A stretch of DNA of 13,897 nt from positions 1 through 13,897 of the forward strand of contig QNBY01000009.1 in assembly GCA_003644275.1 (NCBI GenBank), given 5' to 3'. The notes under the pieces were generated by a model, which was not told the DNA's origin, searched no databases, and was given only the letters and a program-made list of their open reading frames with translations. The position numbers were made by a program, and so were the translations under genes. This DNA is from Planctomycetota bacterium. Its GTDB lineage: Bacteria > Planctomycetota > B143-G9. Shown piece after piece: positions 1 to 6,729 of the stretch (position 1 is the stretch's first letter; each line of letters starts with the position of its first letter).

Positions 1-2
1 CC

Positions 3-2249
3 CTCGGCAAGGCGGAGATATCCTTCAACGACGGCCGCGTGCTCTCCCTTCCCTGCAAGGGCAAGGGTTTCACGGCGAAGTTCAAGGTGAAGTCCGACGG
101 CTGGTACTCCATCCACCTCTGGGACGAGGACGGCGTGAAGAACGGGGATCCGCCCCGCCACACCATCACGGTGGTGCCCGACCGACCGCCCCAGATACGC
201 CTCATCAGGCCCAACGGCGACATGACGGTGGCCCCCTCCCAGGAAGTGGTGGTGGCCTACCAGGCCTCCGACGACTTCGGCCTCGCCTGGATAGAGGTGG
301 TCTTCAGGCTCAACGGCGGCGATGAAAAGGTGGCCGACCACTGGGACGTCCCGCCGGGCTCGCGCCTCATCGTGGACCAGTACATCTGGAAGCTCGCCGC
401 CTTCGGCTTCAAGCCCGGCGACAAGGTGGCGTGGTTCCTCCGCGTGAAGGACGGGGGCTCCAACCCGCCGGTTATGGGCAGGCTGCTCAACCTGTTCGTG
501 GTGAGCGAGGAAGAGCTCCTGAAGCGGCGCACGGGCCTCCTCGAGGACCTTCAGGCCAAACTCGCCGCCCTCATCAGGATGCAGAAGGAAGCGCTCGGCA
601 GGACCGAGAAGATAAGCGCCCTGCTCGAGGCGGGCGAGACGGACGACTTCGCCTCCCGCTGCCGCGCCCTCGCCGCCGCCCAGGAAGCGGTGCGCCTCCG
701 CTGCAAGGCCATAATCGGCGAACTCGCCGACCCCATGTTCGAGACGCTCCTCATAAAGCCCACGCTCCAGAGGCTCTATTCCGGCCTCATGGTCACCGCC
801 TCCGAGCAGGTGGACGCCCTCGCCGGAGCGGCCTTCGACGAGAACCGCAAGAAGGCCGCCGACGCCCTCGCCGCCACCCAGCAGGCGATAATCGCCGAGC
901 TCGAAAAACTGCTGGGCCGCCTCCCCTCCATCATGGCGAAGCTGAAACAGGGCATGACCCCCGAGGAGATAGCCGAGGAGTTCCCGGAGAAGAAGCTCGA
1001 GTGGTACAAGGAGAAGATAAAGGAATTCATCGAGGAGCAGCGCAAGGTAATAGAGATGTCCCGCGAGCTCGAGCGCATCCCCCCCGAGGACTGGACGGAC
1101 CGCGAGCGCGAGATGCAGAAGGAAATCGAGGAGATAGAGGAGAAGTGGCAGAAGTTCTTCGAGGAGAACCGCGACGACTTCTCCAAGCTCCCCTTCCAGG
1201 ACTTCTCCGACGGCTCCCTCATCGACGAATTCGTGGAGATATACGAGGCCGTCACCGTGGCCTACGAGGCCATCAGGAACAGCGACTTCGATATAGCCGT
1301 GCCGGTGGAGCAGGCGGGGCTGGAGAAGGCCGAAAAACTCGAGCACAACCTCGAGGCCTGGCTCCCCGACACTCCCGACCGCGACAAGTGGTCCATGGAA
1401 GAGCCCCCCGAGCAGGAAGAGATCCCCATGGCCGAACTTCCCGAGGAACTCGAGGACATAGTGGGCGACCTCATCGAGGAAGAGGAAGACATGGCGGACG
1501 ACATAGAGGACATCTCCTCCTCCTGGACCGACTCGCTCGACGAGGGCGCGGGCTGGGACTGCTTGGACGGCCCCATCTCCAACATGTCCGCCAAGGGCAA
1601 GACGGGCAACCGCATGCCCAACAAGAGCGAGATAGGCGGCCGGTCTGGCGAGGGCCGTTCGGGCAAGGCCAGCGGCCAGATGGTGGAGAAGAACGCCACC
1701 GGCAAGGGCGGGCGCGAGACCCCCACCAGGCTCACGAAGGACCCCTACGAGGCCGGTGAGGTGAACGACACATCCAAGGACCCGGTGAGCGGCTCCACCG
1801 GCGGCGGCAAGGTCAGCGGCCAGGGCGGCGAGGGCCTCCAGGGCCCGCCCCCGCCCGAGGTGAAGAAGGAACTCGGCAGGCTCGCGGGCCAGCAGGCTCA
1901 ACTGCTCGCCCGCGCGGAGAAGCTGCTCCACGAGCTGCGCCGCAGGCGGTTCCCCACCCGCGAGGTGGAGCGCGCCATAGAGGACCTGAAGGAAATCGAG
2001 AAGCAGCTCCGCGAGGGCGCCCACCGCGACCTTGCCGGCAAGCTGCGCGCCGTCGTCCAGAAACTGCGCGACGCCCGCAAGACCATAGACGAGCAGGTGC
2101 GCATCAACCGCGAGCGTCTCAGGCGCATGCCTCAGCGCGACCGCGAGGGCATCTCCGGCTACGACGAGGACGAAATCCCGCCCGACTACAAGGAACTCGT
2201 CGAGGAATACTACCGAGCCCTCGCCGAGGAAGAGAAGAAGGGCGACTGA
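3..2249 (+). CDS. DUF4175-like large coiled-coil protein, 3' part (5' end outside window)
   Basis: The reading frame is already open at the left edge (codons run from position 3), so the in-frame GTG at 39 is probably internal and only the C-terminal 748 residues are visible. The visible part starts with beta-rich, Ig-like sequence. It includes a PDRPPQIRLIRP stretch followed about 40 residues later by DDFGL (codons at 270-284), a pairing I associate with DUF4175-type proteins. From about 510 onward it is long, charged, predicted coiled-coil helix. It is interrupted by a very acidic patch (about 1400-1520) and a Gly/Ser/Lys-rich segment (about 1570-1850). A second coiled coil follows, then a terminal DEIPPDYKELVEEYYRAL motif. 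Family members are usually large, membrane-anchored proteins near MoxR/DUF58/VWA genes; any anchor would lie upstream of this window. Function is unknown and an envelope scaffold is an inference. The next gene starts 15 bases downstream, suggesting one operon. The family name is recalled from motifs, not searched. Confidence 0.5.
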   Translation, partial: LGKAEISFNDGRVLSLPCKGKGFTAKFKVKSDGWYSIHLWDEDGVKNGDPPRHTITVVPDRPPQIRLIRPNGDMTVAPSQEVVVAYQASDDFGLAWIEVVFRLNGGDEKVADHWDVPPGSRLIVDQYIWKLAAFGFKPGDKVAWFLRVKDGGSNPPVMGRLLNLFVVSEEELLKRRTGLLEDLQAKLAALIRMQKEALGRTEKISALLEAGETDDFASRCRALAAAQEAVRLRCKAIIGELADPMFETLLIKPTLQRLYSGLMVTASEQVDALAGAAFDENRKKAADALAATQQAIIAELEKLLGRLPSIMAKLKQGMTPEEIAEEFPEKKLEWYKEKIKEFIEEQRKVIEMSRELERIPPEDWTDREREMQKEIEEIEEKWQKFFEENRDDFSKLPFQDFSDGSLIDEFVEIYEAVTVAYEAIRNSDFDIAVPVEQAGLEKAEKLEHNLEAWLPDTPDRDKWSMEEPPEQEEIPMAELPEELEDIVGDLIEEEEDMADDIEDISSSWTDSLDEGAGWDCLDGPISNMSAKGKTGNRMPNKSEIGGRSGEGRSGKASGQMVEKNATGKGGRETPTRLTKDPYEAGEVNDTSKDPVSGSTGGGKVSGQGGEGLQGPPPPEVKKELGRLAGQQAQLLARAEKLLHELRRRRFPTREVERAIEDLKEIEKQLREGAHRDLAGKLRAVVQKLRDARKTIDEQVRINRERLRRMPQRDREGISGYDEDEIPPDYKELVEEYYRALAEEEKKGD

Positions 2250-2254
2250 TCCCC

Positions 2255-2259
2255 GGAGG
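2255..2259 (+). promoter_or_regulatory. Ribosome binding site of the CBM-like secreted protein
   Basis: A perfect GGAGG lies 5 bases upstream of the ATG at 2265, inside the 15-base gap after the preceding stop. It fixes the start of the next gene and supports translation from a shared mRNA. Confidence 0.5.
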
Positions 2260-2264
2260 CGAAC

Positions 2265-3092
2265 ATGAGAAAGAGGCCGCTTTTGTTGCTGTTGCCGTTC
2301 CTCTTCGCCGCCTGGACGCTCTGCTCGGGCGAGGAGACCACCCCCGCCCCGCGCACCACGCCGCCCCGCAAGCACGCCAAGCCGGTGCTGAAGCCCTCGC
2401 CGACGCCCACCCCCATCGTGGTGTCGAAGAACCTCGTGAAGAACGGGAACTTCGAACAACGCCGCCCCGATCACCCCTCGCCCCTCTACTGGCAGCTCTG
2501 CGACGGCCTCACCACCTTCCACGAGAAGTACGAAGGCCGCGGCTACCTCCTGAGGATTGACACCACCGTCCCCAAGGAACAGGCCCGCGCCCGGTGGCTG
2601 GTGATGAAGAAGCTCGGCGTCAAGGCGCCTCCCGCGCCCCGCAAGGGCAAGGTGAAGAACAGGTTCGACTGCATCGGCGCGGTGGACGGCGTGCACTACT
2701 TCAGCGACCCCATCCCGGTCAAGAAGGGCGCGCGCTACAAGTTCTCCATCCGCCACAAGAGCAAGACCGGCCCCATCACCTCTCTCTTTTTCCCCAAGAT
2801 ATTCGTCAAGGGCTACGGCGAGGTGGTCAAGAAACGCAACATCCGCCAGCCCGACGGCTCCGTGAAGCAGGAGACCGTCACCGAGGTGCGCCAGGTCTTC
2901 AAGTGGTATCTCGCCTGCCGCAATCCCGAAGGCGTGTGGATGAAGAACGAGGAGTGGATCCCCTGTCCCATGCCCGGCAACGTGGACTACGTGAAGATAT
3001 GCATCTACGCCTACTGGCCGGCCCAGAACTACTACTTCGACGACGTGGAGTTCTATGAAGGCAAGGATCCCCCGAAGAACAACGGCAAGTAG
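2265..3092 (+). CDS. Secreted protein with Pro/Thr-rich linker and CBM-like beta-sandwich
   Basis: This 275-residue protein has a classical signal peptide (MRKRP followed by a Leu-rich core to about residue 19). The Cys20 context is WTLC, which is not a good lipobox, so signal peptidase I cleavage is more likely. Residues about 24-50 form a Pro/Thr/Lys linker ending in PTPTP. The rest begins NLVKNGNFEQ and ends with YYFDDVEFYE, the opening and closing signatures often seen in carbohydrate-binding beta-sandwich modules of the CBM4/9-like type. No catalytic motif is visible. A role as an extracellular or periplasmic glycan- or protein-binding partner is therefore an inference. It is followed by a 38-base overlap with the PA14/PKD/TPR gene, which suggests the two products are made together. 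The start is set by the GGAGG 5 bases upstream. Specific ligand unknown. Confidence 0.5.
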   Translation: MRKRPLLLLLPFLFAAWTLCSGEETTPAPRTTPPRKHAKPVLKPSPTPTPIVVSKNLVKNGNFEQRRPDHPSPLYWQLCDGLTTFHEKYEGRGYLLRIDTTVPKEQARARWLVMKKLGVKAPPAPRKGKVKNRFDCIGAVDGVHYFSDPIPVKKGARYKFSIRHKSKTGPITSLFFPKIFVKGYGEVVKKRNIRQPDGSVKQETVTEVRQVFKWYLACRNPEGVWMKNEEWIPCPMPGNVDYVKICIYAYWPAQNYYFDDVEFYEGKDPPKNNGK

Positions 3093-5184
3093 CCTCTCCC
3101 GCCTCGCGTCCGCCGCGATCCCGCTCCTGCTCGCGGGCGTCCTCCTGCTCGCCGGGCCTGAGCTCCGCGGCGAGGCGCGCTGGTGGAACTCCGCCTGGAA
3201 GTACAGGCGCAAGGTGGTGCTGAACAGGCTCGCCCAGCGCTGGCCGGACGCGCCCGCGGCGTGGGTGAAGTTCCTCTGCGCGGGCGCCTTGAAAAAGGAC
3301 GGCTCCGACCTGCGGGTCACCACCAGCCGCGGCAGGCCGGTGAAGTGCGCCCTCAAGGGCATAGGCCCCGGCGACGAGGCGCTCGTGGTCTTCGAGGTGG
3401 ACAAAGCCGAGGACGAGTACTACATCTACTACGGCAACCCCTCCGCGAAGGCCCTCCCGCCGTGGGATCCCAAGAGGGGCCTGCTCTTGGAGACGCGCAA
3501 AAGGGGCCCCGGCAACCCCGTCTCGTGGGCCGCCATGCAACGCATATTGCAGAAGTCCACCTACGTTTACGGAAGGGGATACCGCCCGAAGATATTCGAC
3601 GGCTACAACCCCTTCGGCCCCAGCGTGGACTACGTCTCCATCTACCGCGGCTGGCTCCTCGCCCCCGTCTCAGGCCGCTACACCTTCTGCACCGCCTCGG
3701 ACGACGCCTCGTTCATGTTCATAGACGGAAAGCTCGTCTGCCAGTGGCCCGGCTACCACGGCGCGGGCGCGGGCCTCTGGGGGCGTTTCTCCGGCACCAT
3801 AGTGCTCGAGAAGGGCATGCACCGAATCGAGTACTACCACCTGCAGGGGAAGGACGCCTCCGCCTGCGTGGCGGGCTGGAAGCAGCCGGGCCAGGAGAAG
3901 AAGGACGTCTCCCTCATTCCGGACTGGGCCTTCCCCGGCCTCATCGAGGCCAAGGCGCACGGCCAGGAAGAACGCTCGGCCCCCCTCAGCGCGGACTTCA
4001 CCTGCGCGGTGCGGGCCGACCTCCAGCTCGACGACTTCTCATACCAAATGGCGGCCTTCACCCCCCTGGCCCGCGCGCGGTCCGGCGTGAAATCCTGGCG
4101 CTGGGACTTCGGAGACGGCGGAGTCTCCCGCGAGGAGAAGCCCGTCCACGTCTTCCTCTCTCCCGGCGTCTTCCCCGTCACGCTCGAGGTGACGGACGCC
4201 AAGGGCCGCAAGGCCTCCGTTACCCACCGCGTCCAGGTGATATACGTGGTGAAGCCGAACGAGCGCTCCTATCTCGTGGAGCGGCGGCTGAAGCGGTTCG
4301 AGCCCTTCGTGAAGGACTACGAGGTGGACAAGCTGGACGCCATGTCCGTGGCCGCGCTCTGGACGTTCTACGACAGGGCGGGCAAGGCCGCAGAGCTGAA
4401 GAAGCTCGCCCTCGCCGCCCTCCGCCTGCTGCCGCGCCTGCCCGCCTCCCAGGTGGAGGATCTGGCCGTCAAACTCGGCGACTTCCTCGATGCGGACCTC
4501 GACATGCCCAAGAAGGCCCTCGAGGCCTACGAGGTCATGCTGAATCTGCCCTCGAAGACCGGCCGCGCGAAGGGATACATAAAGATGGGCGACGTGTGGC
4601 TCTTCAGGCTCGAGGACGCCTCCAAGGCGGAAGAATACTACCGCAAGGCGCTGGAGCTCGTCAAGGGAACCCGCGCGCCGGAGGAACGCTTCTCGTTCGT
4701 GAGGCTCGGCGACTGCGCCCGCTTCAGGGGCGAGTACGACCCCGCCATGGAGTGGTACGCGAAGGCGGAAGCCATACTGCTCTCCGGCCGCACCCCCCGC
4801 CAGACGCTCACCCTCCGCGGCGCCTACGCCCAGAGCGTGGAGTCCTGGCTCAGGCGCAAGAACTACGACGCCGCCGCCAAGGAGCTGGACATGTGGGAGT
4901 GGGAGTTCCCCACCGACCGGCTCGAGGGATATTCCACCTTCCTGCGCGTCAGGTTGTTGATGGCCCGCGGCAAACTCGACGACGCGGTGAAGGAGGCCGA
5001 GATACTGTGCAAGGTGAACCCCCGCTCCAACTACGCCGACCGCCTGCTCATGAAGGTGTACGAGTGCTGGATGAAGAAAGGCGACAAGATGCGCGCCGCC
5101 GCCGCCCTGCGCCGCATAATAAAGGACTATCCCACCTCGCCCCTCGTCCCGGAGGCCAAGAGCAAACTCGCCGCCCTCCGATGA
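3055..5184 (+). CDS. Secreted DUF2341-like / PA14 / PKD / TPR multidomain protein
   Basis: This 709-residue exported protein has a basic N-region, a hydrophobic core at about residues 17-34 and likely cleavage near GEA-RWW (41-42). The mature N-terminus WWNSAWKYRRKV resembles the opening of DUF2341 domains. It is followed by EYYIYYGNP, also typical of that fold. Residues about 160-300 resemble PA14 (GRYTFCTASDDASFMFIDGK), a fold used for glycan binding. Residues about 325-398 are a PKD domain (WRWDFGDG, then GVFPVTLEVTD). The remaining 300 or so residues are helical TPR-like repeats (for example ASKAEEYYRKALEL and YDPAMEWYAKAEAI). The ATG at 3055 lies inside the preceding gene (38-base overlap) with GGAG just upstream. 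No alternative start exists before the signal core. No enzyme active site is seen, so I infer an adhesion or scaffold role outside the cytoplasm. Calls rest on motif recognition only. Confidence 0.5.
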   Translation: MKARIPRRTTASSLSRLASAAIPLLLAGVLLLAGPELRGEARWWNSAWKYRRKVVLNRLAQRWPDAPAAWVKFLCAGALKKDGSDLRVTTSRGRPVKCALKGIGPGDEALVVFEVDKAEDEYYIYYGNPSAKALPPWDPKRGLLLETRKRGPGNPVSWAAMQRILQKSTYVYGRGYRPKIFDGYNPFGPSVDYVSIYRGWLLAPVSGRYTFCTASDDASFMFIDGKLVCQWPGYHGAGAGLWGRFSGTIVLEKGMHRIEYYHLQGKDASACVAGWKQPGQEKKDVSLIPDWAFPGLIEAKAHGQEERSAPLSADFTCAVRADLQLDDFSYQMAAFTPLARARSGVKSWRWDFGDGGVSREEKPVHVFLSPGVFPVTLEVTDAKGRKASVTHRVQVIYVVKPNERSYLVERRLKRFEPFVKDYEVDKLDAMSVAALWTFYDRAGKAAELKKLALAALRLLPRLPASQVEDLAVKLGDFLDADLDMPKKALEAYEVMLNLPSKTGRAKGYIKMGDVWLFRLEDASKAEEYYRKALELVKGTRAPEERFSFVRLGDCARFRGEYDPAMEWYAKAEAILLSGRTPRQTLTLRGAYAQSVESWLRRKNYDAAAKELDMWEWEFPTDRLEGYSTFLRVRLLMARGKLDDAVKEAEILCKVNPRSNYADRLLMKVYECWMKKGDKMRAAAALRRIIKDYPTSPLVPEAKSKLAALR

Positions 5185-5190
5185 CCCCGC

Positions 5191-5218
5191 TTTCGACGCC
5201 CCGAAAACGCCTTATAAT
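5191..5218 (+). promoter_or_regulatory. Candidate sigma70-type promoter for the pseudoprotease gene
   Basis: The 65-base gap after the PA14/PKD/TPR stop contains a perfect TATAAT at 5213-5218, conspicuous in such GC-rich DNA. A weak -35 (TTTCGA, 5191-5196) lies 16 bases upstream and matches the consensus at only three of six positions. Transcription would start near 5225, leaving a leader of about 25 bases before the ATG at 5250. A short inverted repeat (TTTCG/CGAAA) overlaps the -35. This would make the last plus-strand gene partly independent of the upstream operon. Confidence 0.5.
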
Positions 5219-5249
5219 CCCTCCCTGTCCCGCTTCGGAGTGAGGAAAA

Positions 5250-6674
5250 ATGAGGAAGCCCATTCTCCTAGCGCTGTTGCTGTGTCTCGCCCTCGCGGCG
5301 CCCGCCGCCGCCGAGAGGAAGAAAAAGCAGGAAATACCCGAACTGCCCGACCTGTTCAAGAGCATCAGGAAGGGCGTGGTCTGCCTCACCGCCGCGGACC
5401 AGAACGGGGACGACCTCTACGCCACCGGCATCGTGGTGAAGGGCGAGGCGGAGAAGGCCGTTGTGGCCGTCTCCCTCACCTACGTCACCAAGGGCTACTC
5501 CAAGTTCAAGCTCCACTCCGACCTGAAGAAGAACTACCTCTCCGCCAAGAAGGGCAAGGACAAGAACGACTTCGCCCACAACATCCGCTTTCTGGAGTTC
5601 GCCATCAAGGGCTCGCGCAAGCGCAGCTTCGGCTCGTTCGCCGACCGCGCCCTCCCGATAGCCTCCCAGCCTCCCGTGCCCGGCCAGAAGGTCTTCATCG
5701 CCTGCGCCATGCCCAACGCGCAGCCCGCCATGATACTCCCCGCCGAGATAGGGAACGAGGTCAGGCCGGAGGGCCGCGACGCCGTTTACTTCACCCTGGA
5801 CTTCGACGTCCCCATCCCGAAACGCTTCGCCTTCCTCGGCGCTCCCGTGGTGAACCGCATGGGCGAGATAGTGGGCATATACAACGTGGACATGAACCCC
5901 GCCTACTCCAAGCTGGCGGGCGCGATAACGGACACGCCCCTCGTCCACCCCGCCGCCGCCCTCCAAAGCGGCCTGAACGCCGACGACAAGTTCCCCAAGC
6001 GTAAGGGCCTCCCTCTCTCCAACAGGCTCACCGGCCACTGGCTCCCCGTCCGCTTCGGCCCCCTCACCCCCGCCTGGCGCGAGGCGATGAACCTGCCGTC
6101 CTCCCGCAAGGGCGTGGTGGTGACCTACGTCTATCCCGACGGCTCCGACTGCGGCCTCAGGGTGGGAGACATAATCGTCCGCATCGAGGGCGTCCCCGTG
6201 AAGGCCGACAACTGGAACGAGGCCGGGCAGTTCACCATCATCTTCATGAGGCTCTCCCCCTCCGACAAGTCCGGCGACACCTGGCGCACCTCCCTGAAGG
6301 TCATCCGCGACGGTGAGGAAACGGACGTGGACGCCGCCATGCCCTCCATCGAGAGCACCAGCGGCGCGCCCTACAACTGCATGAAACTGGGCATACAGTT
6401 CGTCGAGCTCGGCCGCGTGCGGCGCATAATGAACGACTTCTCCGAGGCCCTCTCCGGCGTCCTCGCGAACCGCGTGGCCGGCAGAAGGCTCACCCTCGCC
6501 GTCGTCAGGGGACTGATGGGAACCGTGGTGAAAGAGGTCAACGGCCGCAAGATAAACTCCCTCGACGACCTGAAGGACGTCATAGAAAACTCCGGCGCGT
6601 TCACCTTCCGCTTCCTCGTGTTGGACACCAGGGACTTCCAGTACAAGTACATCACCATAACGCCCGAGCAGTAG
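5250..6674 (+). CDS. Secreted trypsin-like (HtrA/DegP-type) pseudoprotease with PDZ domains
   Basis: This 474-residue protein has a clear signal peptide ending APAAA-ER at about residue 21. Residues about 35-215 follow the HtrA trypsin-like layout: a GVVCLTA opening strand, then ATGIVV in place of GSGFII, and APVVNRMGEIVGIYN in place of the segment ending GGPLVN and continuing GEVIGIN. The catalytic positions appear lost. The usual GNSGGP reads AFLGAP, placing Leu196 at the serine. The HVV-G histidine site reads YVTKG (Tyr78). No convincing DLA-type aspartate is seen. Residues about 262-345 form a good PDZ domain (RKGVVVTYVYP, then GLRVGDIIVRIEGVPV). Residues about 370-470 look like a second, eroded PDZ (TVVKEVNGRKINSLDDL). 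It probably binds extracytoplasmic peptides rather than cutting them. An AGGA sits about 3-4 bases before the ATG, and a promoter-like TATAAT lies upstream. The degenerate active site is a by-eye alignment; the domain order is more secure. Confidence 0.5.
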   Translation: MRKPILLALLLCLALAAPAAAERKKKQEIPELPDLFKSIRKGVVCLTAADQNGDDLYATGIVVKGEAEKAVVAVSLTYVTKGYSKFKLHSDLKKNYLSAKKGKDKNDFAHNIRFLEFAIKGSRKRSFGSFADRALPIASQPPVPGQKVFIACAMPNAQPAMILPAEIGNEVRPEGRDAVYFTLDFDVPIPKRFAFLGAPVVNRMGEIVGIYNVDMNPAYSKLAGAITDTPLVHPAAALQSGLNADDKFPKRKGLPLSNRLTGHWLPVRFGPLTPAWREAMNLPSSRKGVVVTYVYPDGSDCGLRVGDIIVRIEGVPVKADNWNEAGQFTIIFMRLSPSDKSGDTWRTSLKVIRDGEETDVDAAMPSIESTSGAPYNCMKLGIQFVELGRVRRIMNDFSEALSGVLANRVAGRRLTLAVVRGLMGTVVKEVNGRKINSLDDLKDVIENSGAFTFRFLVLDTRDFQYKYITITPEQ

Positions 6675-6695
6675 CGGCGTTCCCCCGCTTTCCAG

Positions 6696-6729
6696 GGCCG
6701 CCCCGCCGCCCGTCGCGGTGAGGGCGGCC
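6696..6729 (+). terminator. GC-rich hairpin between convergent operons
   Basis: The 55-base convergent gap contains GGCCGCCC (6696-6703) and its exact reverse complement GGGCGGCC (6722-6729). An inner CCGC/GCGG stem (6706-6709 with 6715-6718) sits in the loop. On the plus strand it is followed by TTATGGTTCTTCTT, a mediocre U-rich tail. The minus-strand side lacks a U-tract. It probably ends the plus operon and may slow read-through from both sides. It directly abuts the TAA of dinG. Confidence 0.5.

Noticed and set aside
3183..5243. Second long plus-strand frame of 686 codons over the PA14/PKD/TPR gene
   Set aside because: Arg/Pro/Gly-rich composition typical of a GC-rich shadow frame; the overlapping frame has clear domains and a signal peptide.
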